The translations under genes and the position numbers were made by a program. This document shows positions 1 through 10,400 of a stretch of DNA of 64,000 nucleotides, in pieces. The notes under the pieces were generated by a model that saw nothing but the letters and a program-made list of their open reading frames with translations, did no database searches and was not told the DNA's origin. Numbering within the stretch: the first letter of the stretch is position 1; every line of letters begins with the position of its first letter. The stretch is taken from positions 186,001 to 250,000 of the forward strand of contig NKJG01000004.1 in assembly GCA_002256395.1 (NCBI GenBank). Direction: 5' to 3'. This DNA comes from Bacteroidetes bacterium B1(2017) (GTDB lineage Bacteria; Bacteroidota; Bacteroidia; UKL13-3).

Positions 1-3000
1 ACTGGAGCCACATTTAATATTGCTTCTTATACCATTTCAATAAAAGATATTCTTGTTTCATCTTCTGCTAATTTTAAAGCTACTACTGGCACCCTTAACG
101 TTTCAGGAAATTTTATAAATAATGGAACATTTAGTTATGGTACAGGAACAGTTAATTTTAATTCTCTTTCAGATCAAACCATTTATGGAGGTTCATATTA
201 TAATTTAGTGCTTTCTGGTTCAGGTTTTAAATCACTCCAAGTTGGAACCACTAACATAGTTGGAAACCTTACTCTAAATGGCTCAGTTTCCTGTTCTACA
301 GTTGTAGGATTAACAATAGGTGGGAATTTTGTTGTTGGTGATGGCAATACTATTGCATCTTTTCATGCTCATTCTTATCCATTAACCATAATGGGTACCA
401 CCGCAGTTACAAATCATTCTTCTCTAATTATTTCATCAAGTATTGGAGCGAAGTTATTTACAGGATTTGTTCAAATTAATTTGGGTGGCACATGGAATAA
501 TTTATCCAATTCTGATATTGAGTTAAGGGGAGGTTTAGGCAATAATGGAACCTTTTTATCAGGTTCAGGAGTTTATTCGTTTACAACAAATGCACAAACT
601 ACAACGGGAACTATTTCCATTCAAAATTCAACCGTTCCTATTATTACCCTCACAAATGCGAATAGTTTGAATATTGGATCTAACATTACTGGAACTGGTA
701 CCCTAATTAATAGTGCAACTGGAACATTAACTATTGAAGGCGCTATTACCATTACTACTCTTATTGCAACCTCAGCAGGTAATACTGTAAATTATACTGG
801 CTCAGCCCAAACCTGTAAAGTTACTACCTACCAAAATCTTGGTGTTTCAGGTTCAGTAGCTAAAACATTTGCCACAAGTCCAACAGTAAATGGTATCCTT
901 ACAATTGAAGGCACAGCAAATATCAATGTGATTTCTGGAGTTGTTACCTATGGTAGTTCTGCAGCTTTGAAATATAATAAGGATGCTGCCTACACAGCTA
1001 CAATGGAAGAATGGCCAGCCTCCTTTGTTGCCACAGGTGGAGTTATAATTTCAAATGTGGGTGTTATTACTCTTAATGCCAGCAAAACTAGTATTTCAAA
1101 ATTAACTATTGGTATAGGATCAAAACTAAATTTGGGGGGCTTCACAAATACGAATTGCGGGTCTTTAATTTTAGGTAATAACGGACAAATCGCTACTGGA
1201 ACATGGGGGTATTCTGGAGCAAATAATAATAATACAGTGTTTTTTGCTAATAATACTGGAACCATTGATGTTATTGGGGCCATTTACACATGGACAGGAT
1301 CAACAAGCACCTCCTGGAATACTGCCTCCAATTGGAGTACCAATTTGGTACCTACAAGCTATTCAGAAGTTATTATTCCAAGTGTTGTTAATCAACCTAT
1401 TATTTCTTCAATCGCTGGTTTAGCAAAAAATCTAAGTTTAAAAAGTGGAGCAACCCTAACTAATACCGCTGGATTAACGCTTACAAATGGAACTCTTTTC
1501 CTTGAGGGGGGAGCCGCTAACTCAAGCTCAATCATTGGAAGTGGAACCTTAACATTAGGTGGAAATATTATTCTTATTGGCCTAGGACAGGGAAATAATG
1601 GAGTTACCATTTTTTGTCCAATTACACTTGCTGCGGATAGAACCATAACCGTTAATGATGGTTTAACGAGTGCGGTGGACTTAACACTATCTGGCATAAT
1701 TAGTGGAAATTACACTTTCATAAAAGATGGCTCTGGAACCCTTTTAGTTTCTGGTACAAATACTTTTTCTGGCTCATGTATAATTAGCTCCGGAACACTG
1801 AAACTAGGAAGTACAATGGCCTTGGGAACCATAGTTGGTCCCACAATAATTAATTCAGGGGCTGTTTTAGATCTAAATGGGTTTACCCCTTTAACTGCTG
1901 AACCAATAACCTTAAATGGTTCTGGTTTGGCCACTATGCCACTTGGGGCCTTAACCAATACTGGGGCAAATGCATCCTTTTCTGGGCCAATAACTCTGGG
2001 GTCTGCATCAACAATTACAGTAAGTGCTTCTGGCTCTCTTACATGTAGTGGTTCTATAGCAAACGGTTCTTTTGTATTATCCTTAGACGGTGCAGGGTCT
2101 GGTACCATTTCAGGTATTATTTCTTCACCTGTTGCCATAAATAAATATGGATTAGGTTCATGGAAATTAAGCGGAAATAATACCTATTCTGGTGCAACAA
2201 CAATTTATGCTGGAACACTTTCTGCTGGAATAAATACAAATGCATTTGGAATTAATTCTGATTTGATAATTGGAAATGTGGCTAGTGCTACTTTAAATAT
2301 TAATGGCTTTTCAACTTCTATTGGTTCATTAAATGGGGGAGGTGTGAATGGTGGTGCTGTTGTTCTTGGTGCCGCTACATTAACTATTGGAAGTGATAAT
2401 TTAAATACAGATGTTTTTGCGGGTATTATAAGTGGAACCGGTGGAGTAACAAAAAATGGAGTGGGCGCCCTTACTCTTAGTGGAGCAAATACGTATAATG
2501 GAACAACAACAATTGGAGCTGGAACTCTTATTTTAGGTAATCCTTTAGCTTTGGGGTCAAATTCGGGAATAACCATTGTTGCCTCTGGTGCTTCATTAGA
2601 TTTGGATGGGTATACTCTTTCAATTGCCGAACCAATTACATTAAACGGAACCGGACTAGCATTACAACCACAGGGGGCGTTAATGAATACAGGGGTTAAT
2701 GCAACATTCTCAGGTAATATAACTTTAGGTTCGGCTACTACCATTACAACAAGTATTTCGGGTACACTAACCTGCAGTGGTACTATTTCAAATGGTTCGT
2801 TTGAATTAACCTTGGATGGCCCTGGCGATGGTACAATATCTGGTTCTATTTCTACTCCAATTTCTGTAATAAAAAATGGTTCAGGATCTTGGACATTAAG
2901 TGGTGCAAATACGTATACAGGTCCAACTTACATTAATGAAGGTTCTCTTGCAGCAGGTAGAATTACCAATTCTTTTGGCATTAATTCAGCTTTTATTTTA

Positions 3001-6000
3001 GCCGATGTTCCGAGTGCATTATTAAATATCTCTGGTTTCTCTAATACCATTGGCTCCATAACTGGTGGCGGGTTTAATGGCGGAAATGTGAATTTAGGAA
3101 CTTCCACCTTAACGGTTGGTTCCGACAATACAAGCCCAAGTGCTTTTGCGGGTATTATAATTGGAACCGGTGCTATAACAAAAATAGGCACGGGTACTCT
3201 TATTCTAAGAGGAGCCAATACATACACAGGAATCACAACCCTTAGTGCAGGAACACTTAAACTTGGCGCTAGTACATCTGTTTTAGGCACTACTAATGGG
3301 CGAACAACAATTTCATCTGGGGCGGTTTTAGATTTAAATGGATATACACTTTCAACTGCAGAATCACTAACCTTAAACGGAACAGGATTAAGCGTTTCAC
3401 CTTCTGGTGCATTAACCAACACCGGTGGCAATGCAACCTATTTGGGTAATATTACTTTGGGCTCGGCCACAACTATCACAACTTGTGCAACTGGTTCACT
3501 TACGTGCGCAGGTACCATTGCAAGTGGAGCCAATGTTCTTACTTTAGATGGAGTAGGTATCGGTACCATGTTGGGTAATATATCTGCACAAAATAGTATT
3601 CTTAAAAAAGGAATTGGCTCCTGGACTTTATCTGGCGCCAATACCTATAGTGGAGGTACCACATTAAATGCAGGAACTTTAAATTTAAATTCTCAAAATG
3701 CAATAGGTTCAGGCCCCCTAACAATAAATGGAGGATACATAGATAATACCAGTGTTGGGAGTATCACTCTTTCAACTAATAATGTTCAAATTTGGAATTC
3801 AAATTTTGTGTTTTTGGGTACTCAAAATTTAGATTTAGGAACGGGGGCCATTACTCTAGCGGGCTCAACAACAATTACTACCAACGCAAACAATTTAAGT
3901 GTGGGTGGTGCAATTTCTGCAAGTAACTTTAACCTTACAAAATTAGGTCCAGGGGCTTTTTCATTAGGTGCAAATACTGCGGCATTTAAAAATCTGATAA
4001 TTGCAGAAGGCACATTTACCTCAACTAGCAATACACTTACTTTATCTGGTAGTTTTACAAACAACGGAACCTTTACTAATAAAAATGGAACAATAAGCTT
4101 TGCTGGTGTTTTTAGTCAATCCATTTCGGGTGAAACATCATTTAATAATTTGACTTTAAATAACCCAGCAGGGCTAGTTTCTATTAGTAATTTAAGTGTA
4201 AATGGAACTCTTACACTTTCAAGCACCAATGTGTCTTCATCAATTGGGGCGCTAAGTATGAGTGCTGCAACTATTTTAACAATGGGACCAAATGCTACAA
4301 CTATTGGAATTGGGGATGTTTCGGGCTTAGTTAGAAGAACATCAATAGCTGCAAATACAAATTACACTTTTGGAAATCAATTTACCGTACTTAACTTTTC
4401 AAATACGGGTACACTGCCAGGTGATATTACTATGAAAATAGTATTAACCCCAAGCCATACTTGGAACTCACAATCTATTAATAGGTATTACTCAATAATT
4501 AGAACAGGAGGCGACAGCGCAAACAAAGTGGACATTCAATTTCATTATTTAGCTAGTGAACTGAATGGAGTAATTGAAAATAGTAACATCGATTTTTTTG
4601 ATTACCATTTATCAAATGGAACCGGACACGATCATGGACATAATTCTGAAAATACGCTGAATAAATGGATTGGAAAGAGTGGGTTATCTTTAACCTATTT
4701 AATTACAAGTACAAATAATTTTGATGATCTGTATTGGACATTGGCACAGTCTACTACTCCAAATTATACATGGATAGGAACGAGTAGTAAGGATTGGAAT
4801 TTAACAGATAATTGGTCGAGTGGAGTACCAAATTCCAGTAGCGATGTTATAATTCCAAATGCTTCCTTAACAAGTTTTGATCCAAGCTTACCAGCCTCGG
4901 CAACTATAAATTCTATAAGTTTGGCAAATGGTAGCATTTTAAATGGAGGCAATTCTACTAGTTTAACTCTTTTAGCTAACTCTATTTCGGCTTGGATGAG
5001 CGATAATGCAATCTTTAATTATGGTAGTAGTACCATTATTTTTGCAGGAACATCTGCCACTATTGGAGGGATAGATACTTTTTATAATATTACTATAAAC
5101 ACTGGTGCAACTACATCCGTAGTGCCATCTGCAGGGAATAAAGTAAATGTAATAAATAATTTAGTGGTTAATGGAGCTTTCACAAGTAATGGAAATTTAA
5201 CTCTAAAATCGAGTGCCACGCAAACAGCAAGGTTAGCAACTAGTGCAGGAACTATAATTGGAAATTTAAATGTTGAACAATACTTTCCTGGAGGTAAACG
5301 TGCCTCTCGGTTTTTAGCACATCCATTTAATACCGCCATTAATTTATCCCAATTACTAGATGATATTGATATTACTGGTAACCCAGATGGAATTACCGAT
5401 GCAAACATTAAAGCCTTAGGAATTGGTTTTACTCCAACTACGCTCAATAATCCTAGTTCTTATTGGTTTAATCCAGCTGCAACTTCTGCAAGCTCATCAA
5501 GCTCTGGGTGGGTAGCATTTAATTCGGCAAATGGTTCAGGGGCAAACAATACATGGGGCCTTGGCGAAGGAATTAGAGTATTGATCCGTGGTGCAAAAGG
5601 TGAAGGAATAGATGTAAACAATTATACTCCAAGTGGCACCATAATTACCATGAGTGGAACCCCTAATCAAGGTAATAACAATTCGGTTTCTCTATCGTCT
5701 TTGGGGGCAGGAAGCGGACAAGGATTTAATTTAATTGGAAACCCATTTGCCTCTCCTGTAGATATTAGCGCAGTGGTTTATGCCTCTACAGGATCTGCAC
5801 AAATAAATAAAACTATTTATACACGGAACCCATATTCTGGTGCATATATCTCACAATTATTAGTGTCGGGTAATCCCAAAATAATTCCAGCCTATACGGC
5901 CGTTTTTATAAAAGCAACTAGTGGTTCGCCAGTGCTTAATTTTACTCAAGTAAATAAAGCAACCTATTCAAATGAAACCGTTTTTAAAAAGAACTCCTAT

Positions 6001-6696
6001 ATAACCAATGGTATCCAATTAAAAGCTAGTATTGATACCTTAGAATATGATGTTCTGAATTTTGCTTTTGATACTGCATTTAATGAGCGATTTGAACCCG
6101 CAAATGATGCTGCTAAATTAAACAATGATTTGTTTGATCTCTATAGTATTAGTTTCGATTTGAAAGCACTTTCAACAGATATGCGACCTATAACTGTAAA
6201 TTCTATTATACCTTTAGGTTTACGTTTAAATACAGGTTCAAAAAGGATTAGAATTTCGGCCTCTGCAAATACCTTAGAAAATAATTTGGAAGCCTATTTA
6301 CTTGATAAGTATACAAGCGTTTTAACTAAGTTAGATGAAGGAGCTTATTATGACTTAACTATTGATGGCACCAATTCACAATCTTATGGAGAGAATAGAT
6401 TGCAATTAGTTTTTAAACCAGAAATTACGGGTATTAATCAATTGGAACAAGAACCCAAAATTACACTATTCCCTAACCCTGCAAGTACTTTTATAGGCCT
6501 TACTATTCCAAGCAAGTTTAATTCAGAATTTAAATATTCAATTTTTAATCAGATAGGAGTGGAGGTAGCTGCAGGTTCTATTGAACCTAGTGTAGGAAGC
6601 CCTAATAACCTTTCCATTGAAGAGTTAGCGTCTGGTGTGTATTATATAAAAGTTACAAATCTTCAAACTTCTCAAACCATTACGTTTGTTAAATAA
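1..6696 (+). CDS. Giant T9SS-exported beta-repeat surface protein, 5' end outside window
   Basis: The reading frame is open from base 1 (2231 codons visible), so the gene begins upstream; GTG 208 is only an internal codon. The product is almost entirely Gly/Ser/Thr/Asn-rich beta-strand repeats of the autotransporter-associated kind (units containing GANTYSG...AGTLKLG), which form a long beta-helix. A W-x-NWS-x-VP motif occurs twice (about 1288-1380 and 4765-4850), and a His cluster GHDHGHN lies at 4624-4644. The last ~75 residues, from LFPNPAST (about 6466) to the Lys end, are a T9SS type A sorting domain, so export across the outer membrane and surface attachment or release are expected. It is a paralogue of the next gene; the last ~2.7 kb of the two are closely similar. 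An adhesin or matrix role is inferred; no enzymatic domain is seen. Confidence 0.85.
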   Translation, partial: TGATFNIASYTISIKDILVSSSANFKATTGTLNVSGNFINNGTFSYGTGTVNFNSLSDQTIYGGSYYNLVLSGSGFKSLQVGTTNIVGNLTLNGSVSCSTVVGLTIGGNFVVGDGNTIASFHAHSYPLTIMGTTAVTNHSSLIISSSIGAKLFTGFVQINLGGTWNNLSNSDIELRGGLGNNGTFLSGSGVYSFTTNAQTTTGTISIQNSTVPIITLTNANSLNIGSNITGTGTLINSATGTLTIEGAITITTLIATSAGNTVNYTGSAQTCKVTTYQNLGVSGSVAKTFATSPTVNGILTIEGTANINVISGVVTYGSSAALKYNKDAAYTATMEEWPASFVATGGVIISNVGVITLNASKTSISKLTIGIGSKLNLGGFTNTNCGSLILGNNGQIATGTWGYSGANNNNTVFFANNTGTIDVIGAIYTWTGSTSTSWNTASNWSTNLVPTSYSEVIIPSVVNQPIISSIAGLAKNLSLKSGATLTNTAGLTLTNGTLFLEGGAANSSSIIGSGTLTLGGNIILIGLGQGNNGVTIFCPITLAADRTITVNDGLTSAVDLTLSGIISGNYTFIKDGSGTLLVSGTNTFSGSCIISSGTLKLGSTMALGTIVGPTIINSGAVLDLNGFTPLTAEPITLNGSGLATMPLGALTNTGANASFSGPITLGSASTITVSASGSLTCSGSIANGSFVLSLDGAGSGTISGIISSPVAINKYGLGSWKLSGNNTYSGATTIYAGTLSAGINTNAFGINSDLIIGNVASATLNINGFSTSIGSLNGGGVNGGAVVLGAATLTIGSDNLNTDVFAGIISGTGGVTKNGVGALTLSGANTYNGTTTIGAGTLILGNPLALGSNSGITIVASGASLDLDGYTLSIAEPITLNGTGLALQPQGALMNTGVNATFSGNITLGSATTITTSISGTLTCSGTISNGSFELTLDGPGDGTISGSISTPISVIKNGSGSWTLSGANTYTGPTYINEGSLAAGRITNSFGINSAFILADVPSALLNISGFSNTIGSITGGGFNGGNVNLGTSTLTVGSDNTSPSAFAGIIIGTGAITKIGTGTLILRGANTYTGITTLSAGTLKLGASTSVLGTTNGRTTISSGAVLDLNGYTLSTAESLTLNGTGLSVSPSGALTNTGGNATYLGNITLGSATTITTCATGSLTCAGTIASGANVLTLDGVGIGTMLGNISAQNSILKKGIGSWTLSGANTYSGGTTLNAGTLNLNSQNAIGSGPLTINGGYIDNTSVGSITLSTNNVQIWNSNFVFLGTQNLDLGTGAITLAGSTTITTNANNLSVGGAISASNFNLTKLGPGAFSLGANTAAFKNLIIAEGTFTSTSNTLTLSGSFTNNGTFTNKNGTISFAGVFSQSISGETSFNNLTLNNPAGLVSISNLSVNGTLTLSSTNVSSSIGALSMSAATILTMGPNATTIGIGDVSGLVRRTSIAANTNYTFGNQFTVLNFSNTGTLPGDITMKIVLTPSHTWNSQSINRYYSIIRTGGDSANKVDIQFHYLASELNGVIENSNIDFFDYHLSNGTGHDHGHNSENTLNKWIGKSGLSLTYLITSTNNFDDLYWTLAQSTTPNYTWIGTSSKDWNLTDNWSSGVPNSSSDVIIPNASLTSFDPSLPASATINSISLANGSILNGGNSTSLTLLANSISAWMSDNAIFNYGSSTIIFAGTSATIGGIDTFYNITINTGATTSVVPSAGNKVNVINNLVVNGAFTSNGNLTLKSSATQTARLATSAGTIIGNLNVEQYFPGGKRASRFLAHPFNTAINLSQLLDDIDITGNPDGITDANIKALGIGFTPTTLNNPSSYWFNPAATSASSSSSGWVAFNSANGSGANNTWGLGEGIRVLIRGAKGEGIDVNNYTPSGTIITMSGTPNQGNNNSVSLSSLGAGSGQGFNLIGNPFASPVDISAVVYASTGSAQINKTIYTRNPYSGAYISQLLVSGNPKIIPAYTAVFIKATSGSPVLNFTQVNKATYSNETVFKKNSYITNGIQLKASIDTLEYDVLNFAFDTAFNERFEPANDAAKLNNDLFDLYSISFDLKALSTDMRPITVNSIIPLGLRLNTGSKRIRISASANTLENNLEAYLLDKYTSVLTKLDEGAYYDLTIDGTNSQSYGENRLQLVFKPEITGINQLEQEPKITLFPNPASTFIGLTIPSKFNSEFKYSIFNQIGVEVAAGSIEPSVGSPNNLSIEELASGVYYIKVTNLQTSQTITFVK
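1753..3633 (+). repeat. Alternating A-B-A-B-A coding repeat array
   Basis: Within the first giant gene, the G-[AN]-N-T-[YF] signature recurs at 1753, 2173, 2482, 2902, 3211 and 3634. The spacings are 420, 309, 420, 309 and 423 bp. Long A units (140-141 aa, with the DLNGYTLS-AEPITLNGTG segment) thus alternate with short B units (103 aa, with the NAFGIN-SIGSLNGGG segment), giving a 729-732 bp higher-order period. Units are diverged but keep length almost exactly. Confidence 0.85.
4021..6696 (+). repeat. C-terminal module duplicated in the neighbouring giant gene
   Basis: About 2.7 kb at the 3' end of this gene and about 11251-13924 of the next encode closely similar proteins in the same order: the end of the repeats, GHDHGHN, W-x-NWS-x-VP, a GKRASRFLAHPF-like segment, and the sorting domain. 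The two copies are directly oriented and about 7.2 kb apart. They show that the genes arose by tandem duplication and are possible substrates for recombination. Confidence 0.75.
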
Positions 6697-7034
6697 GGAA
6701 CGCCATTTTGCCTAGGTATCAATTCCTTAATGCATAATTGGTTTAACTACTTGTTTTTCTACAGATTCCTTCAATCTTTTCCTTTCTTTTATTTTGGTCG
6801 GTATGAATCAAATTTTCTGCTACCAAAAAGGTCTAATATCCTGCTATTACAGGTGTTTATCCTCGTAAGGAATGCTTTATTTCATTCTTTAATTCTGAAA
6901 TAAATTCTATTGCATTAAACATACTAAAGAGAACGAATTGAGAAAAAATAATTCGCATTTTTCGTTTTTTACGACAGATTTGAAAGGCAAACTCCATTCA
7001 AGAATTTAACTTTTTTCCTCTTTTTGTCTCATTT

Positions 7035-7064
7035 AAAAAAAACCGACTTGCTTCGGTTTTTTTT
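7035..7064 (+). terminator. Rho-independent terminator, symmetrical
   Basis: Perfect 12-bp inverted repeat: eight A then CCGA (7035-7046), a 6-nt loop, TCGG then eight T (7053-7064). A-tract and T-tract make it functional in either direction. It lies about 340 bp beyond the stop of the first giant gene. Confidence 0.7.
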
Positions 7065-7265
7065 ATGGCTCCCATTAGTGCTATTCAACAGCCCAAAAAC
7101 TGCCAACCATTAATTAAAATCAAAATATTGTCCATTGAGTTTATTTTCTGCCTAATTCGAGATTCAGTTAGTGTAAATTTAGTCATGTCTATGTGCTTTG
7201 TTTTTTAAAGTTTTATAAAACAGATAGTTGGATTTAAGTAATTTATTCTTGTCTATTCAAATTGT

Positions 7266-7309
7266 GCAATAGTCTATGCTTGGTGAATCAACAAAACCAT
7301 AGACATTGC
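7266..7309. promoter_or_regulatory. Dyad built on GTCTATG, possible operator
   Basis: GCAATAGTCTATG (7266-7278) faces CATAGACATTGC (7298-7309); arms match apart from one inserted base and are separated by 19 nt. Two further copies of the heptamer core flank it (7188-7194 direct, 7390-7396 inverted), all upstream of the second giant gene. A regulator-binding region is an inference. Confidence 0.4.
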
Positions 7310-7408
7310 TTTCTATTTTTCTGAATTCAATTATGCTTGCTCACAACTTGCATAAATTTTTTTTATAACATTTCCGTTTTTGGTCTAATCATAGACTTCT
7401 AAAAATAG

Positions 7409-7437
7409 CTGTGTAAATCCTGTTAATAATAGTTTTG
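7409..7437 (+). promoter_or_regulatory. Possible promoter of second giant gene
   Basis: TAGTTTTG at 7430-7437 matches the Bacteroidota -7 consensus TAnnTTTG. A weak -33 element (CTG, 7409-7411) lies 18 nt upstream. The resulting leader would be about 50 nt before ATG 7496. Confidence 0.35.
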
Positions 7438-7495
7438 ACCCGTTCGCTTTTCACCATTCATCAGATTCAAAAAGCAATACAAAACTGTTATTACT

Positions 7496-10400
7496 ATGAA
7501 AAAACTAAAGGCCTTATTTCAATCAAAAATCAAATTTGTAAGCATAGCACTGCTTATGCTTATTTGTTTTTCTAATGCGCAAGGCGCCACAATTACGAGT
7601 GCTCAAACGGGTAATTGGAGTGCAACTTCTACCTGGGTAGGTGGAGTGGTGCCAAATTCTTCCGCTGATATTATAACAATTGCATCAGGACACATAGTAA
7701 CCGTAGATGTAACAGCAACTGTTGCCTCTTTAACGGTTACAGGTTCCATAACAAATAATAGTTCCCTAACTGTTTCTACCACATTTGCAGGGGCTGGTTC
7801 TTTAACAAATTCAGCAACAGGAGTATTAAATATTGGAGGAACTTCTACCATAAATACTCTGACAGCCACAGCGGCTGGAAATACGGTAAATTATTCGGGT
7901 GCAGCACAAACAGCATGTATCGTAACAACCTATGATAACCTTACATTATCTGGCACCCTAGCTAAAACTTTTGCTAATGCCATTACCGTTAATGGAACAC
8001 TTTCAATGGAGGGTACAGCAACATTAACATTAACTGCAGGGGCGTTGACCTATGGTCCCTCAGCAACTCTAAAATATAATACATCGACTTTAAGAACTGC
8101 CACGGCAACTGAATGGCCAACCTCAATTGTTAATTTAGAAATTGCGGGTACGGGTGTTATAACATCTCCAGGTGCAGGAAACTTAGCTGTAACAGGTACA
8201 TTTACAGTTAATGCAAATGCTTCTGTAACCATACAACGTCAATTCACAGTAACTGGGGCAAGTATTATTTCAGGTACTGCAAATTGGATTTCAAGCAGTG
8301 GAACAACCCGTGCAATGACCTTTAATGGAAATGTTACGCTTAATAACACAGCTACCTGGACTGAGCCTGCTTCTGGAAATGGATCAGCTAATACCTTTGT
8401 TTTTGCGAGTAATTTTATAAATAATGCCTTAAGTTTTAGCGCACTTTCAACCGCAACTGCCGGGCATACATTTAGCGGTACTAATAAAACAATTAGCGGT
8501 TCAACAATTACATCTTTTGTTAATGTTGCTGTTACAGGTACAATTACGAATAAAAATACACTAACTGTTACAACTGCTTTAACAGGTGGAGGTACTTTAA
8601 CGCAATGGGCAACTGGTGTATTAAACATTGGAGGTACCAATACAATTACAACCCTAATAGCTACCTCCCTTGGTAATACGGTAAACTATACTGGTGCAGC
8701 GCAAACTGTTAAAACTGGAACGTATAATAATCTTACCTTATCTGGTACTGGTTCAAAAACTACCTCAACAGTAACGGTAAATGGCGTGTTATCTATGGAA
8801 GGTTCTGCCACAGCTTCTGCTAATATTACTTATGGCGCCAATGCAACTCTACAATACAATACATCAGCAACACCTAGAACCAGCGGAACAACAGAATGGC
8901 CTGCCTCATTTACTGCCACAGGTGGTGTGATAATTAAATCTGGAACTATAACACTTAATGGGGCAAAAACAGCTTTGCCAAAATTAACTATTTCAGGTGG
9001 CGTTTTAAATTTAGGCGGTTTTACAAGTACCGGTTGTTCGGTATTAATATTAGGAACATCTGGCCAAACAGCAACTGGTACTTATGGCTTCACTGGTTCG
9101 GGTGCTTCAAACATTAATGCAACATATTTTGCTGGAACAGGAACAGTAAATGTTACTAACGCTATCTGGACCTGGACAGGATCTTCTTCTACAGAATGGA
9201 ATACAGCTGCAAATTGGAATCCAACATCGGTACCCACTAATTCCTCCGAGGTCATAATTCCTAGTGTTGCCAATCAACCTACCATTACAACTACATTAGG
9301 CGCAGCAAAAAATATTACCATAAAAAGTGGAGTTACCTTAACCAATACTGGTGGTTTAACACTTACCTCTGGAATTCTTATACTTGAAAATGGAGCCTTA
9401 AATGCAAGCACAATTAATGGAGCAGGCACCTTAACATTAGGCGGGAATATTATTTTATCAAGCATTGGTACAGGTACAAATGGTGTTACTATTTCTTGCC
9501 CCATAGCTTTAGGAGCAAATAGAACCTTTTTTGTTTCAGACGATGGCACAAATGCTGACGATTTAACTCTTTCAGGAATAGTAAGTGGTAATACCTTTAC
9601 CCTTACAAAAGATGGAACGGGTACCTTGCTTTTGTCGGGTGCAAATACTTATACTGGTTCTACAACAATAAGTGCAGGAACATTAAAACTAAACAATGCC
9701 ACTGCTTTGGGAACAGTTGCTGCTGGTACAACTATCACCTCAGGAGCAGTTTTAGATTTGTATGGAACAGATTATTCAACTGCAGAAACATTAACAATAA
9801 ATGGAACAGGTATTGCAAATTGGGGTTCAATTATTAATAGTAGCTCTAGTCCAGCTACCTTTTCAGGTCTTATAACTTTAGGCAGTGCAAGCAGTATAAT
9901 TGGAGGCACAGGCTTAATTTCAATAAGTAATATTGGAACTATATCTGGCGCAACCTTTGGTTTAACTTTAGGTGGAGCCCAAGGAGGTACCTTAACTAGT
10001 ATTTTAGGTACCACTTCAGGTACGCTTACCAAACAAGATGCTGGAACTTGGACATTATCTGGCGCAAATACCTTTATTGGTGCCACAACAATTAGTGCAG
10101 GAATATTAAAATTAAATAATGCATCAGCCTTAGGAACAACTGCCGGTTCAACATCCATTACCTCAGGAGCTTCCTTAGATTTAAATGGAATAAATTACTC
10201 AACATCAGAACCATTAACCATTAATGGCACAGGTATTTCAAATGGAGGTGCAATTATTAATAGTAGCTCCAGCACGGCAACCTTTGCAGGCTTAATAACT
10301 TTAGGAAGTGCAAGCAGTATAATTGGAGGTACAGGCTTAATTTCAATAAGTAATATAGGAACTATTTCTGGTGCAACCTTTGGTTTAACTTTAGGAGGTG

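Larger units (their letters stand above)
6697..7495. other. 799-bp intergenic region between the two giant genes
   Basis: No convincing coding sequence on either strand. It holds the terminator at 7035-7064, four copies of the heptamer GTCTATG/CATAGAC (7188, 7272, 7298, 7390) and a possible promoter for the second giant gene near 7409-7437. The stretch 6697-7034 shows nothing I can name. Confidence 0.6.

Noticed and set aside
1753-3633. CRISPR-like regular repeats
   Set aside because: Repeats are long, diverged, in-frame and coding; there are no short identical repeats with unique spacers and no cas genes.
990-5447. Many long minus-strand open frames opposite the first giant gene
   Set aside because: They are Pro/Val/Ala-rich shadows produced by Gly/Thr/Asn-rich repeat codons on the coding strand, with no family resemblance or gene-like spacing.
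208-6696. GTG 208 as the start of the first giant gene
   Set aside because: The frame is open without interruption to base 1 and the upstream codons encode the same repeat type; the true start is outside the window.
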